35,918 nt of DNA from Bacteroidales bacterium. GTDB lineage: Bacteria; Bacteroidota; Bacteroidia; Bacteroidales; F082. The stretch spans positions 1 through 35,918 of the forward strand of contig WFZS01000071.1 in the NCBI GenBank assembly GCA_015489465.1. The letters run 5' to 3'. Shown here in pieces: positions 16,108-25,410 of this stretch. How positions within the stretch are numbered: the stretch's first letter is position 1; each line of letters begins with the position of its first letter. The notes below the pieces were generated by a model. The model was not told where the DNA came from. It did no database searches and saw only the letters and a program-made list of their open reading frames with translations. The position numbers and the translations under genes are program-made.

Positions 16108-17520
16108 TTATTTAAGATTATATTTCCGCTGTGCTTTATGAAGTTCTTTACTCAAACTGTCAACTACCTTCTTATATTCGGGAAGTCCGGCAACATTTAC
16201 ATTTTCTTCGGGGTCTTTTTTGTGGTCGTACAACATACGGGCAAAAATTTTACCTTCTTTATTGGTAAACTCGGTATATCTGTACCTGTCCGTTTTAAAT
16301 GAATCTCCCGCTTTCCACCTGCTGAGTGCGTAATTCATTTTTTCAGGTTTTCCTTCTAAAATAGGAACAAGGCTTTTCCCTTGATTTTGTTCAAGTACGG
16401 GGATTCCCGCCAACTCCGACAATGTCGGATACACATCAACCATCTCCACAAGTGCATCCGACACCTTTCCTTTTAACTTTCCGGGCGCTATAACTATGAA
16501 AGGAACACGTAATGCAATGTCAAAGTTAGTATGTTTTGCCCATTCCTTATGTTCCCCAAGCTGCCAACCGTGGTCTCCCCAAAGGACAATAATCGTATTA
16601 TCGTAAAGTTTCAGTTTTTTCAGTTCGTCAATAAGAACTCCAACCAAACTGTCAATATAACTAACGGAAGCATAATATCCGTGTTTAAGCGTCAGCCTCA
16701 TCTCTTTATCTGTTATGTCGCCTTTTTTAGGAATACCGCGATAAGCCCTAAGCTCGCCCCATGAGCTTAATGCTATTTTCGGAACATCTTTGGGATAGAA
16801 ATAGTTGTCGGGTTCTTTTATATCATCTTTACCGTAAAGATCCCAAAAACGTTTAGGTGCAACAAAAGGGAGATGAGGACGGGCAAATCCTACGGCGAGG
16901 AAAAACGGTTGACCTGTTTTTTTGAAAATTTTAAGTTCTTTTACAGCGTTATTTAATGTTCTAACATCCAAAAAGGCTGTATCAGGAACACTGTCGGGAG
17001 TTATTTCATAAGGATATGAGCGTTTATATCCCGGTTCGGGGTGTTTATTGTATTCAAGGTTATCTTTGGTGTGATATTCAAACATGTTTTCGGCAGGGTA
17101 ATATTTACTCCACGAACGTTTTGAAGCATCGTGCTTACCGTGAATAACTTTACCAATTGATACGGTATAATATCCGTTTTCTTTAAAATGCTGACCCATT
17201 GTTATTGCTCCCGGAGTATCACGGTCTATTTCGGAAGCTGCCCTGGTAAACCTCGTCCTTGTAGGTCTGATTCCGGTATGCATACTTGCCCTTGAAGCAC
17301 CGCAAACGGGAACCTGGGCATACGCTTTGGTAAAAACAACACCTTCTTTGGCGAGTTTGTCAATATTCGGTGACTTTATTATTTTATTTCCATATACTCC
17401 CAATTCGGGTCTCAGGTCATCAATTGTTATAAACAAAACATTGGGTTTCTTGTTTTTTTGAGCAAAACAACCCTGCAGTGTTAATAAAACGGTTAACGTT
17501 ACTAATATTAATTTTTTCAT
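16108..17520 (-). CDS. Sulfatase, S1_7-like, with a CGASR active site
   Basis: This 470-residue type I sulfatase has a signal peptide; a Cys at residue 18 (TLQGC) could also be a lipidation site. The N-terminal ITIDDLRPELGVYGN and the later LWGDHGWQLGEHKEW fit the S1_7 group, which includes iduronate-2-sulfatase-like enzymes. Active-site Cys73 lies in CGASR, with Ala in place of the usual Pro; sulfatase-maturing radical SAM enzymes accept this form, so it is probably active. The HGYYASVSYIDS stretch is also typical. Its ATG overlaps the upstream sulfatase stop by 4 bases. The exact sulfate position removed is unknown. Confidence 0.9.
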   Translation of the reverse strand: MKKLILVTLTVLLTLQGCFAQKNKKPNVLFITIDDLRPELGVYGNKIIKSPNIDKLAKEGVVFTKAYAQVPVCGASRASMHTGIRPTRTRFTRAASEIDRDTPGAITMGQHFKENGYYTVSIGKVIHGKHDASKRSWSKYYPAENMFEYHTKDNLEYNKHPEPGYKRSYPYEITPDSVPDTAFLDVRTLNNAVKELKIFKKTGQPFFLAVGFARPHLPFVAPKRFWDLYGKDDIKEPDNYFYPKDVPKIALSSWGELRAYRGIPKKGDITDKEMRLTLKHGYYASVSYIDSLVGVLIDELKKLKLYDNTIIVLWGDHGWQLGEHKEWAKHTNFDIALRVPFIVIAPGKLKGKVSDALVEMVDVYPTLSELAGIPVLEQNQGKSLVPILEGKPEKMNYALSRWKAGDSFKTDRYRYTEFTNKEGKIFARMLYDHKKDPEENVNVAGLPEYKKVVDSLSKELHKAQRKYNLK

Positions 17521-18935
17521 TTACGTGAATTTTTAGGCTCAACGGCGTTTATTTCTTTTTTCCAATCATCAAGCTGTTTCAGTAATTTTTCAGCAAGTTT
17601 TTTATTTTCATCAGCAATATTGTCTTGTTCGTACGGATCTTTTTCAAGGTCGTAAAGTTCCGTTGTATTATCATCTAGATAGTTTATGAGTTTATACTTT
17701 CCTACTCTTATTGCAGAAGCATTATGGTCGCCTGTTGAATGAGGACGGGCACGCGGCGAGTGCCAATATAATGTTCTACCGGTTTCTTTTTTACCCTCCA
17801 TGAAGGGTTTTAAACTGATACCGTCAAGATGTTGTTTCGGCATCAACGGTAATCCGTTCAGGTCGAGAAGTGTGGGGTATAAATCCGTTGTTACGACTAC
17901 TTCATCAACATTTTTCTTTTTGTTGAACTCTTTATCATATATAATGAAAGGCACTTTTAAACCGCCTTCGTAAACATGACCTTTACCGGCTCTCAAAGGC
18001 AAATTGCTGGTTGCCAGAGGACGTTTATTACCGGCACCTCTATTTGAAAGTCCGCCGTGGTCGGATGTAAAAACAATTATTGTATTATCAAGAAGACCTT
18101 TGTCATCAAGTACTTTCATTATTTCTCCAACACTTTTATCCACGGTTTCAATCATTGCGGCATAAACCGCATTATCTTGATGTGTTTTTGTTTCACCGTC
18201 TTTTAAAATTATATCTGGACCTTCAAAAGTCATTGTTTTAAGTTTATCTCTGTATTTTTTAACAATACTGTCGGGAGCTTCAAAAGGAGTATGGACACCG
18301 TAATGGCAAAGCATGGCAAAAAAAGGCTTTCCGTGATGATCCATGTTTATGAATTCGATAGTTTCCTCGGTTAATCTGTCGGTAAGGTATTCTCCCGGTT
18401 TTCCACCGTCCAAGCCCACAATATCTTTATGTTTACCGGAAATTTTAGGATTACGGCTTTCGTTATAGGGATAAAAATAGGACTTGGGAGCACCGGCGGC
18501 ACAACCTCCTTTATTTATATCGTAACCTTTGTTTTGAGGCCAGTCTTCAGGTTTATGTCCGAGGTGCCATTTGCCTGCAAAAAATGTGTGATACCCGTTA
18601 TTTTTAAATGCCTGACCAATCGAAATATCAGTTGACGAAAGTGAATTGTTACCTCCGGGAATTTTATTTCTTGCCGGAAATTTTCCTGTCTGTATAGCAT
18701 ATCTCGAAGGAAGACAACGGGGATGGGCAACATAAGCATTATGAAACTCGACTCCCGATTCAGCCAATTTATCGATATTAGGTGTTTCATACAGCTTTGA
18801 TCCGGTATGAGTCAAGTCATGATAACCCAAGTCATCAATAACAATTACCACCACATTTTTCTTTTTTTGTGAAAAAGAGGCAGCTGTTGAAAACAACAGG
18901 ATTACCGTCAATAAAAACCTAAGGCTTTTTCTCAT
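17517..18935 (-). CDS. Sulfatase, arylsulfatase A / S1_16-like
   Basis: This type I sulfatase has 472 residues when started at the ATG at 18935, which gives a clean signal peptide (MRKSLRFLLTVILLFSTAAS). An in-frame TTG five codons upstream (18950) is less likely. The metal site begins IVIDDLGYHDL and the active-site Cys74 is in CLPSR. FTSDHGGLSNRGAGNKR and the later AGKGHVYEGGLKVPF are typical of the arylsulfatase A-like S1_16 group. KWHLGHKPEDWPQNKGYD is the conserved lysine-histidine stretch. It starts 15 bases after the sulfatase-GH10 fusion and overlaps the next sulfatase by 4 bases. It acts in the periplasm, probably on a terminal sugar sulfate. Confidence 0.88.
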   Translation of the reverse strand: MRKSLRFLLTVILLFSTAASFSQKKKNVVVIVIDDLGYHDLTHTGSKLYETPNIDKLAESGVEFHNAYVAHPRCLPSRYAIQTGKFPARNKIPGGNNSLSSTDISIGQAFKNNGYHTFFAGKWHLGHKPEDWPQNKGYDINKGGCAAGAPKSYFYPYNESRNPKISGKHKDIVGLDGGKPGEYLTDRLTEETIEFINMDHHGKPFFAMLCHYGVHTPFEAPDSIVKKYRDKLKTMTFEGPDIILKDGETKTHQDNAVYAAMIETVDKSVGEIMKVLDDKGLLDNTIIVFTSDHGGLSNRGAGNKRPLATSNLPLRAGKGHVYEGGLKVPFIIYDKEFNKKKNVDEVVVTTDLYPTLLDLNGLPLMPKQHLDGISLKPFMEGKKETGRTLYWHSPRARPHSTGDHNASAIRVGKYKLINYLDDNTTELYDLEKDPYEQDNIADENKKLAEKLLKQLDDWKKEINAVEPKNSRK

Positions 18936-18950
18936 ATTATATTTAATCAA

Positions 18951-21900
18951 CTACTTTACTTCTTTCATGTAAACATCATCAATCCAAGCGGGATTATCTC
19001 CGTTCAACCATTTATTTACGGCTATTTTTACAGTCTTATGATTTCCCGAATTAAATTTTATGGAAACCTTTTTATAATTATCATCCGAAGAAGTTACCAC
19101 TTTGTTTTTCTCTCCTTCCATCAGAACCACGAGTTTAACTTTTTCCCCGCCATATGATTTGAGCCATGCAGAAACCTCATAATCGGTATTTTTCTTAACA
19201 TTAACAAACTGGTTTGCACCCGATTTATCTGCCGCTATCATTAAACAACTCTCACCGCTATGCTGATTGCCGCCGAAATCGAGTTCAGTTTCACCGTAAT
19301 TGAGCCATGGTTTGATTTGTCCTTCAAAACCTCCGTTTTTAATCAAATTGTTTTTATCGTCAAATTCATTTACCGATTCGGGAATTTCAAAAGTAAGTTC
19401 CAGGTCGTCAGGATTTTCCAGCACTTTTTGAATAGCGTAATATGCCGGTTTGGCTCTTAATTTTTCATCAAAAATAAACCTGTAATTTCCTCTGTGTTTA
19501 TTATCAACAGGTCCGTCGTATAATCCCCAAGTATTGAAACCTACAACTCCCGTATTCCTTTTCTTTAACAACACTTTTAAAATATTTGCATAAGTAACGG
19601 CTTGCTCTTCAGCCATTTTTTTTGTAAACGCATCACTGTTTTTAAACGTATAATCAATTTCCGTTACATGAAACTCCAAACCGTTTGAGTGTGCCCAGTC
19701 AATCAAATCTTCGAGGTATTTCAAATCCTTTTTATTAAGAGCAACATTAACATCGGGACGTAAGTGTGCTTGCCAACCTATTCCGTCAACCCTCAAACCT
19801 TTTTTCTTGAGATATAAAACCGTTTTTTTAACTTTTTCCCAAGCAGCAGGCTCCATACGTACATGCTGGTTGTAAATCAGTTTAATATCCGGAGCATACT
19901 TATTTGCTATTTCAAATGCTTTTACGATATAAATGGGAATACTGTCTTCGTTTAGCCCTATTTTCAACCATGGATTTTCCCACTGGTCCGTTCCGGGTTT
20001 AGGTCCGAACCACGTTCCGTCGGCATTAACGGTTTCATTTACAACATCCATCCATTTAATCGTGGGGTTCCCGTTAAACCTTTTACATTGACGTGTCATA
20101 TACTCTTCCATAACCTGTTCGAGTTCTTCAGGTGTTCTGTTATCTTCCAGAGCCCATTTTGATGCCTGCGGACTTACGGGACCGTGAAGACGCATCACCA
20201 TATTATGATTTTTGGCAAACCTCACAAGGTTATCAATTCTATCCCAACGCCAAATACCGGGTTCGGGATGAACATATGATTGTTTTGCGGCATTTTCGGG
20301 AGTTGTGTACGAAAATTGCTCGGCAAGGAGGTCCAGGGCTTTTTTATCATAGCGGTAGCTTACGGTTGCTCCGACGTACACCGTGCCGGGTTTAAAGTTT
20401 TTGGCAACCAATTCTCTCAAAGGGGTTCCTTTGGGTTTGCCCGGTACTTCATTCGCCATAAATGTCAATGATGCATCCGGTACCAAATCTGTTCCTACCT
20501 GACTGTCGAGAAAATCGTGTAACTTTTTTTCAAGCTCGGCCGCAACTTCTTTATATTTTTTGTTTTTTACAAGATTTTTTGTTTCCAGCGGGTCGGCTTG
20601 ATAATCGTATAATTCTCTACCGATAATATTTTTATCTTTTCTCGGTTTGGTTGAAACATAATCTTCATACCACTCGGTATATCTGTACCTGTCCGTTCTA
20701 ATGGAGTATCCCATACCGCCTTTGGGTCTGGGCCACTGTGAAACAGCATATTTTTTATCAATATCTTTACCTTCAAGAAGCGGAACAAGACTTTGCCCTT
20801 GCAATAAAGTATCTTTTTCCAATCCGGCAAGGTCACACAACGTGGGATAAATATCCAAACTTTCTACCGGTATTGAAGTCTCCCCCGGTTTTTTTGAAGG
20901 GTCTATTATTATTAAAGGTAAATGTGTGGCCTGTTCAAAATTGGTATGCTTTGTCCAAAGTCCGTGGTCACCCAGATGAAAACCATGATCACCCCAAAGA
21001 ACAATAATGGTTTTATCGAGTAAATTTTGTTTTTCAAGTTCGTTGATAACTTTTCCTATTTGAGCATCAATATATGATGTTGCCGCATAATAACCGTGTA
21101 TTAATTCCTTTTGTTTTTCGGGATCCAATTCACCGTATTCATCAATTGTTTTGGGAATATCCGTATAAGATCTCAATTCCGGATTGTTATGATATGCAAC
21201 GTCTGGACTTCCTTTTGCATGCCTTTGAAATTTGGCAAGTTTTATATCTTTTTCATCGTATAAATCCCAATATTTTTTAGGAGCGGTAAAAGGCAAGTGC
21301 GGTTTTTTGAAACCGACCATCAAAAGAAAAGGTTTATTGCTTTTTGCAAATCGATCAATCTTTTTTATTGCATCATTTGCAATCCAGCCGTCAAAATAAT
21401 AATCATCCGGAACGTCGGCTTTATCTGTGGAGGGTCTAAAGTTTTTTCTTAAATATTTTTCCAGTTGTTTACCTTTAAGACCCTTCAGTTCACCTAATTT
21501 CTTAGCAAAATTATATTCCGCTTTTGCTTGTTTTGATTGATATTCTCCCAAAACAGGATAAGGACTTGTATGCGGAAGTTTGTAAGGAGGTTTATAAGGA
21601 ATAGTCCATGACCGTCCGTCATAAGTTCTTTTATCAACGCTTCTGGGATCGAATATTTTACCCGTTGCGCATGTAATATATCCGTTTTGTTTAAAGTATT
21701 GAGGAAGCGTAACAACATTGGGGTTCTTGCTTCTTATATATGTTTTAAGATCCCAAACTTTTGTCCTGTCGGGACGCCAACCCGTTAACATACTGGCACG
21801 TGAAGGTCCGCAAACAGCTTGTTGTGTATAAGCGTTTTTAAAAACAAAACCTTTGGAAGCCAATTTATCGATATTGGGAGTTTTAGCAACCACGTCACCG

Positions 21901-22028
21901 TATGCTCCAATGGTCGGTTTAAGATCATCTACAGCTATAAAAAGAATATTTTTTTTGTTTTGAGCTGATAATGATAATGTTAAAATTAACGATAGTAATA
22001 AAAAAGAATATTTTTTCATAGACTGCAT
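18951..22028 (-). CDS. Sulfatase-GH10-carbohydrate-binding fusion
   Basis: This 1025-residue secreted protein has three parts. Residues 25-515 are an S1_7-like sulfatase with VDDLKP and Cys73 in CGPSR, and the metal stretch LWGDHGFHLGDHG. Residues about 540-870 are a divergent GH10 (xylanase-family) barrel: acid/base Glu665 in WMDVVNE and nucleophile Glu790 in FHVTEID, plus WQAHLRPDV and NTWGLYDG. Residues about 893-1025 form a beta-sandwich resembling CBM4/9 modules, starting NLIKNGGFEG. One enzyme could thus desulfate and cut the same chain, a sulfated xylan or another glycan. A start at an internal ATG (22019) is equally possible. The sulfatase part closely resembles the next gene upstream, at 22100. 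I see no frameshift or stop at the junction, so the fusion is genuine. Confidence 0.88.
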   Translation of the reverse strand: MQSMKKYSFLLLSLILTLSLSAQNKKNILFIAVDDLKPTIGAYGDVVAKTPNIDKLASKGFVFKNAYTQQAVCGPSRASMLTGWRPDRTKVWDLKTYIRSKNPNVVTLPQYFKQNGYITCATGKIFDPRSVDKRTYDGRSWTIPYKPPYKLPHTSPYPVLGEYQSKQAKAEYNFAKKLGELKGLKGKQLEKYLRKNFRPSTDKADVPDDYYFDGWIANDAIKKIDRFAKSNKPFLLMVGFKKPHLPFTAPKKYWDLYDEKDIKLAKFQRHAKGSPDVAYHNNPELRSYTDIPKTIDEYGELDPEKQKELIHGYYAATSYIDAQIGKVINELEKQNLLDKTIIVLWGDHGFHLGDHGLWTKHTNFEQATHLPLIIIDPSKKPGETSIPVESLDIYPTLCDLAGLEKDTLLQGQSLVPLLEGKDIDKKYAVSQWPRPKGGMGYSIRTDRYRYTEWYEDYVSTKPRKDKNIIGRELYDYQADPLETKNLVKNKKYKEVAAELEKKLHDFLDSQVGTDLVPDASLTFMANEVPGKPKGTPLRELVAKNFKPGTVYVGATVSYRYDKKALDLLAEQFSYTTPENAAKQSYVHPEPGIWRWDRIDNLVRFAKNHNMVMRLHGPVSPQASKWALEDNRTPEELEQVMEEYMTRQCKRFNGNPTIKWMDVVNETVNADGTWFGPKPGTDQWENPWLKIGLNEDSIPIYIVKAFEIANKYAPDIKLIYNQHVRMEPAAWEKVKKTVLYLKKKGLRVDGIGWQAHLRPDVNVALNKKDLKYLEDLIDWAHSNGLEFHVTEIDYTFKNSDAFTKKMAEEQAVTYANILKVLLKKRNTGVVGFNTWGLYDGPVDNKHRGNYRFIFDEKLRAKPAYYAIQKVLENPDDLELTFEIPESVNEFDDKNNLIKNGGFEGQIKPWLNYGETELDFGGNQHSGESCLMIAADKSGANQFVNVKKNTDYEVSAWLKSYGGEKVKLVVLMEGEKNKVVTSSDDNYKKVSIKFNSGNHKTVKIAVNKWLNGDNPAWIDDVYMKEVK

Positions 22029-22099
22029 TTTATAAAAGAAACCCTTTAATAATAATCAATTACGATTAAATATTAAAGAGTTCCCGAACTGTTAAAACA

Positions 22100-23677
22100 T
22101 TATTTTACCTTATCTGTTCCTATTTGACTTTTAAGAAAATCATGCATCAATTTTTGCATTTCCCTAACTACCTCTTTATATTCGGGATCATTTACATAAT
22201 TATGAGTTTCCAACGGATCTTTTTCATAATCGTAAAGCTCACGGGCAGTAGGTTTTTTACCGTTTAACGGTTGAGTACTTCTGTAATCTTTATACCACTC
22301 CGTATATCTGTATCTTTCGGTTCTTACGGTATATCCCATCCCGTTATATTTTCTGTAAGCAGGCCATTGCGAAACGGCATATTCCATATCAGTCCTTTTT
22401 CCGTCCAACAACGGTTCAAGACTTTTACCTTGTAAAGTAGGTTCGGGTTTCAAACCTGCAAGTTCGCAAAGTGTAGGATAAATATCCAAAGTTTCAACGG
22501 GAATTGTTGATTTTCCAGGCTTTTTACCCGGATCGTATATAATCAAAGGCAACCTGGTAGCCTGTTCAAAATTGGTATGCTTACACCACAATCCGTGATC
22601 GCCCAAATGCCAGCCGTGGTCTCCCCATAAAACAACTATGGTATTTTCATCAAGTCCAAGATCTTTTAAAGCTTTAAGAACCTTTCCCACTTGTGCATCA
22701 ACATAGGAAGTTGCAGCATAATAACCGTGAACTAAACGAGGTTGAATTTCCATACTCACATGACCCTGTTTATCCACAACATAACGCGGAATATCGGTAT
22801 AACTCCTTAGTTCGCCGTTGGTATGATAAGCTACACCGGGACCGTTAACGGAATGTTTTTGCCATTTTGCAACAGGCACTTTATTTTCATCGTACAAATC
22901 CCAATATTTGGAAGGAGCAACAAACGGAAGGTGAGGGCGTTTGAATCCTACCATCAACATGAACGGCTTATTGTCCTTTGAAAGTTTTTTCAGCTTGTTG
23001 ATGGCATCTAAAGCGATGGCTCCGTCCTCGTATGCGTTATCAGGCACATCGGCTTTTTCGGTAGAGGGTTTGTAATGCTTACGCATATACCTGTCTATTT
23101 TTCCGCGTTTCATACCGGCGGCTTTCAATGAGTCTGAAACTCTTTTGTAAAGTTTTAAATATCCGGGAGATTGGTAATATCCTAATTTAGGCGGTTTATT
23201 GTCCGCATAAGTCTTTAGCTGATAAGGATATTTATAGGGTTCGGACCATGAACGTCCGTCATAAGTTTCCTTATCCACACTTCGCGGATCGAAAATTTTA
23301 CCTGTTCCCAATACAGTATAACCGTTCTCTTTAAAATATTGCGGAAGTGTAACGACATCGGGGTTTTTATCCCTTATTAATGTTTTTAAATCCCAAACTT
23401 TTGTCCTGTCGGGTCTCCACCCTGTCAGCATACTGGCTCTTGAAGGTCCGCAAACAGCTTGCTGGGTATAAGCGTTTAAAAAAACAAAACCTTTATCGGC
23501 AAGTTTATCGATATTGGGAGTTCTGGCAAAATCATCACCGTAAGCTTTAATGGTCGGTTTTAAATCGTCAACAGCTATAAAAAGAACATTCTTTTTTTGC
23601 TGTGCAACAGTGTTAAACGAAATACCCGATAGCAATGCCAAAGAAATGACAAACGTTAAAACCTTTTGTATTTTCAT
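22100..23677 (-). CDS. Sulfatase, S1_7-like (paralogue of the fusion's N-terminus)
   Basis: This type I sulfatase of 525 residues has a signal peptide ending near FNTVAQ. Active-site Cys76 lies in CGPSR, followed by ASMLTGWRPDRTKVWDLK, which is the same in the fusion protein. The metal motif is LWGDHGWHLGDHGLW. Similarity to the fusion runs from the N-terminus to the last residues (HDFLKSQIGTDKVK against HDFLDSQVGTDLVP), so the two genes look like a tandem duplication. S1_7 enzymes commonly act on 2-O-sulfate of uronates or related sugars; the actual substrate is unknown. A 71-base gap with no promoter separates it from the fusion gene. Confidence 0.9.
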   Translation of the reverse strand: MKIQKVLTFVISLALLSGISFNTVAQQKKNVLFIAVDDLKPTIKAYGDDFARTPNIDKLADKGFVFLNAYTQQAVCGPSRASMLTGWRPDRTKVWDLKTLIRDKNPDVVTLPQYFKENGYTVLGTGKIFDPRSVDKETYDGRSWSEPYKYPYQLKTYADNKPPKLGYYQSPGYLKLYKRVSDSLKAAGMKRGKIDRYMRKHYKPSTEKADVPDNAYEDGAIALDAINKLKKLSKDNKPFMLMVGFKRPHLPFVAPSKYWDLYDENKVPVAKWQKHSVNGPGVAYHTNGELRSYTDIPRYVVDKQGHVSMEIQPRLVHGYYAATSYVDAQVGKVLKALKDLGLDENTIVVLWGDHGWHLGDHGLWCKHTNFEQATRLPLIIYDPGKKPGKSTIPVETLDIYPTLCELAGLKPEPTLQGKSLEPLLDGKRTDMEYAVSQWPAYRKYNGMGYTVRTERYRYTEWYKDYRSTQPLNGKKPTARELYDYEKDPLETHNYVNDPEYKEVVREMQKLMHDFLKSQIGTDKVK

Positions 23678-23704
23678 CTGTTTAAATTTTTTGTTTTTAT
23701 GATA

Positions 23705-23750
23705 ATGAAGAAAATAAACCTGCCTGTCTGACAGGCAGGAATTTCTTCAT
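23705..23750. repeat. Long hairpin with a 10-base palindrome in the intergenic gap
   Basis: CCTGCCTGTC (23719-23728) and GACAGGCAGG (23730-23739) are perfect complements around a single T. Outside them ATGAAGAAA (23705-23713) and TTTCTTCAT (23742-23750) pair as well, leaving small internal loops of 5 and 2 bases. It fills the 95-base gap between two sulfatase genes. The inner palindrome resembles dispersed repeats common in Bacteroidota genomes. It may process or attenuate the operon message, since no U-tract follows. Confidence 0.75.
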
Positions 23751-23772
23751 ATTCAGGAACTCCCGATGAATT

Positions 23773-25398
23773 CTAATTTATATTACCGAAATCTTTATCG
23801 GTTATTTCCCTGAACTCTTCTAATGAAGCGGTATCACCAACAGCTTTCATAACACTGTCAAGTTTATGTTTCATCATGTTAAAAACATCTTTATAGGCAG
23901 GGTCGTAAGCCACATTATTGAGTTCGTGCGGATCTTTTTCAAGATCGTAAAGTTCCCATTGGTCAATGTTATAGTAAAAATGAGCCAATTTATATCTATC
24001 GGTTCTTATTCCGTAATGGGGTTGAACATGGTGCCAGAAAGGCCATTCGTAATAATGCATGTAAACGGCATCCCTCTTAACTTTTGATTTTCCGGTTTCG
24101 GCGATATCTTTAAAACTTCTGCCTTGAACCTCTTTCGGAACATCCAGTCCTGCAAAATCAACAAGTGTGGGTGCAAAGTCAACATTGGAAAGCAAATGAT
24201 TATCTGTAGTACCGGCTTTTATGGCTTTCGGATAACGCATCAGGAAAGGCATTCTGAAAGATTCTTCATAAATAAACCTTTTATCGAAGAAACCGTGATC
24301 GCCCAAGTAAAATCCCTGGTCACCCGTGTAAACAACTATAGTGTTATCCGCCAATCCGTTTTTATCCAGGAAATCAAGTACTCTACCAACGTTATCGTCA
24401 ACGGATTTTACACAAGCAAGGTAATCTTTTATAAATCTTTGATATTTCCATTTACGTGCTTCTTCAACGGTTTTACAACCGGGAGGCATCCAATTTTCAC
24501 CGGGATTGTTTCCGTAACTATACCATTTTTCCAAAGCTCTTCCTTTTAACCCTTTTGGCGGTTTCAGTTTCATATCTTTCCGGTTAAGAAAATCCATTGT
24601 CATCCAAGTGTCGCCTGCGGTTTTTTCGCGGGTTTTGTAATCGTCATTAAAAGTTTCGGGATAAGGAAGTTCTGCGTCGGGATACATGTTTGCATATTTG
24701 GCTCTTGTCGTATCGGGGAACCAATTACGGTGAGGTGCCTTATAATGCAAAAGCATTAGGAAAGGTTTGCCTGAATCTTTAACTCTTTCCAACCAGCCTA
24801 TAGCCGAGTCGGTAGTGATATTTGTAGCATAACCTTTTATAACTTTTTGTTGTCCGTTGTAATTATAAACGGGATTGTAATAATAACCTTGTTGTCCCGG
24901 GTTGTTATGATACATAAAATAATCAAATCCCCTCGGTTCCGTTCCAAGATGCCATTTACCCAACATGGCGGTTGTATATCCCGCATCATGTAATTCTTGA
25001 GGGAATGTCCACTGGTTAGGATTAAAATGACCGCCATGTTCATTTTTATAATAACCGTTTACATGGCTGTATTTACCGGTAACGATAATAGCCCTGGAAG
25101 GTCCGCAAATGGGGTTTGCACAATAAACATTATCAAACCTTTTACCTTCTTTGGCAATTCTGTCGATATTAGGTGTTGTAAAATACTTGGCATACCTTTT
25201 ATTGTATGCGGTAATCGCTTGAGTGGTGTGGTCGTCACTCATGATAAAAAGGATGTTGGGACGTTTTGCCTCAACCGTCTCTTTTTTCGTTTCTTTTTTA
25301 TTTTCCTTGTTTTTTTGCGAACAGGAAACGGAGAATAATCCTGCAGCGATCACAACTGCAACGGCGATCAATAAGGTTTTTGATTTAAAAAAATTCAT
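23773..25398 (-). CDS. Sulfatase, S1_11-like (N-acetylglucosamine-6-sulfatase group), lipoprotein
   Basis: This 541-residue sulfatase has a hydrophobic N-terminus ending in LFSVSC; Cys26 is a likely lipidation site, followed by a lysine/glutamate-rich linker. The metal motif is FIMSDDHTTQAI, and active-site Cys98 lies in CGPSR. The stretch KWHLGTEPRGFDYF and the later YTGDQGFYLGDHGFFDKR resemble the S1_11 group, which includes N-acetylglucosamine-6-sulfatases. It is the second gene of the operon, 12 bases after the GH3 gene. Anchoring to a membrane sets it apart from its neighbours, most of which have ordinary signal peptides. The substrate could be another 6-O-sulfated sugar. Confidence 0.88.
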   Translation of the reverse strand: MNFFKSKTLLIAVAVVIAAGLFSVSCSQKNKENKKETKKETVEAKRPNILFIMSDDHTTQAITAYNKRYAKYFTTPNIDRIAKEGKRFDNVYCANPICGPSRAIIVTGKYSHVNGYYKNEHGGHFNPNQWTFPQELHDAGYTTAMLGKWHLGTEPRGFDYFMYHNNPGQQGYYYNPVYNYNGQQKVIKGYATNITTDSAIGWLERVKDSGKPFLMLLHYKAPHRNWFPDTTRAKYANMYPDAELPYPETFNDDYKTREKTAGDTWMTMDFLNRKDMKLKPPKGLKGRALEKWYSYGNNPGENWMPPGCKTVEEARKWKYQRFIKDYLACVKSVDDNVGRVLDFLDKNGLADNTIVVYTGDQGFYLGDHGFFDKRFIYEESFRMPFLMRYPKAIKAGTTDNHLLSNVDFAPTLVDFAGLDVPKEVQGRSFKDIAETGKSKVKRDAVYMHYYEWPFWHHVQPHYGIRTDRYKLAHFYYNIDQWELYDLEKDPHELNNVAYDPAYKDVFNMMKHKLDSVMKAVGDTASLEEFREITDKDFGNIN

Positions 25399-25410
25399 TT
25401 TTTTAATTAT

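Noticed and set aside
22079-22090. Small inverted repeat AGTTC / GAACT in the gap between the two S1_7-like genes.
   Set aside because: Only five base pairs with a tiny loop, which is expected by chance.
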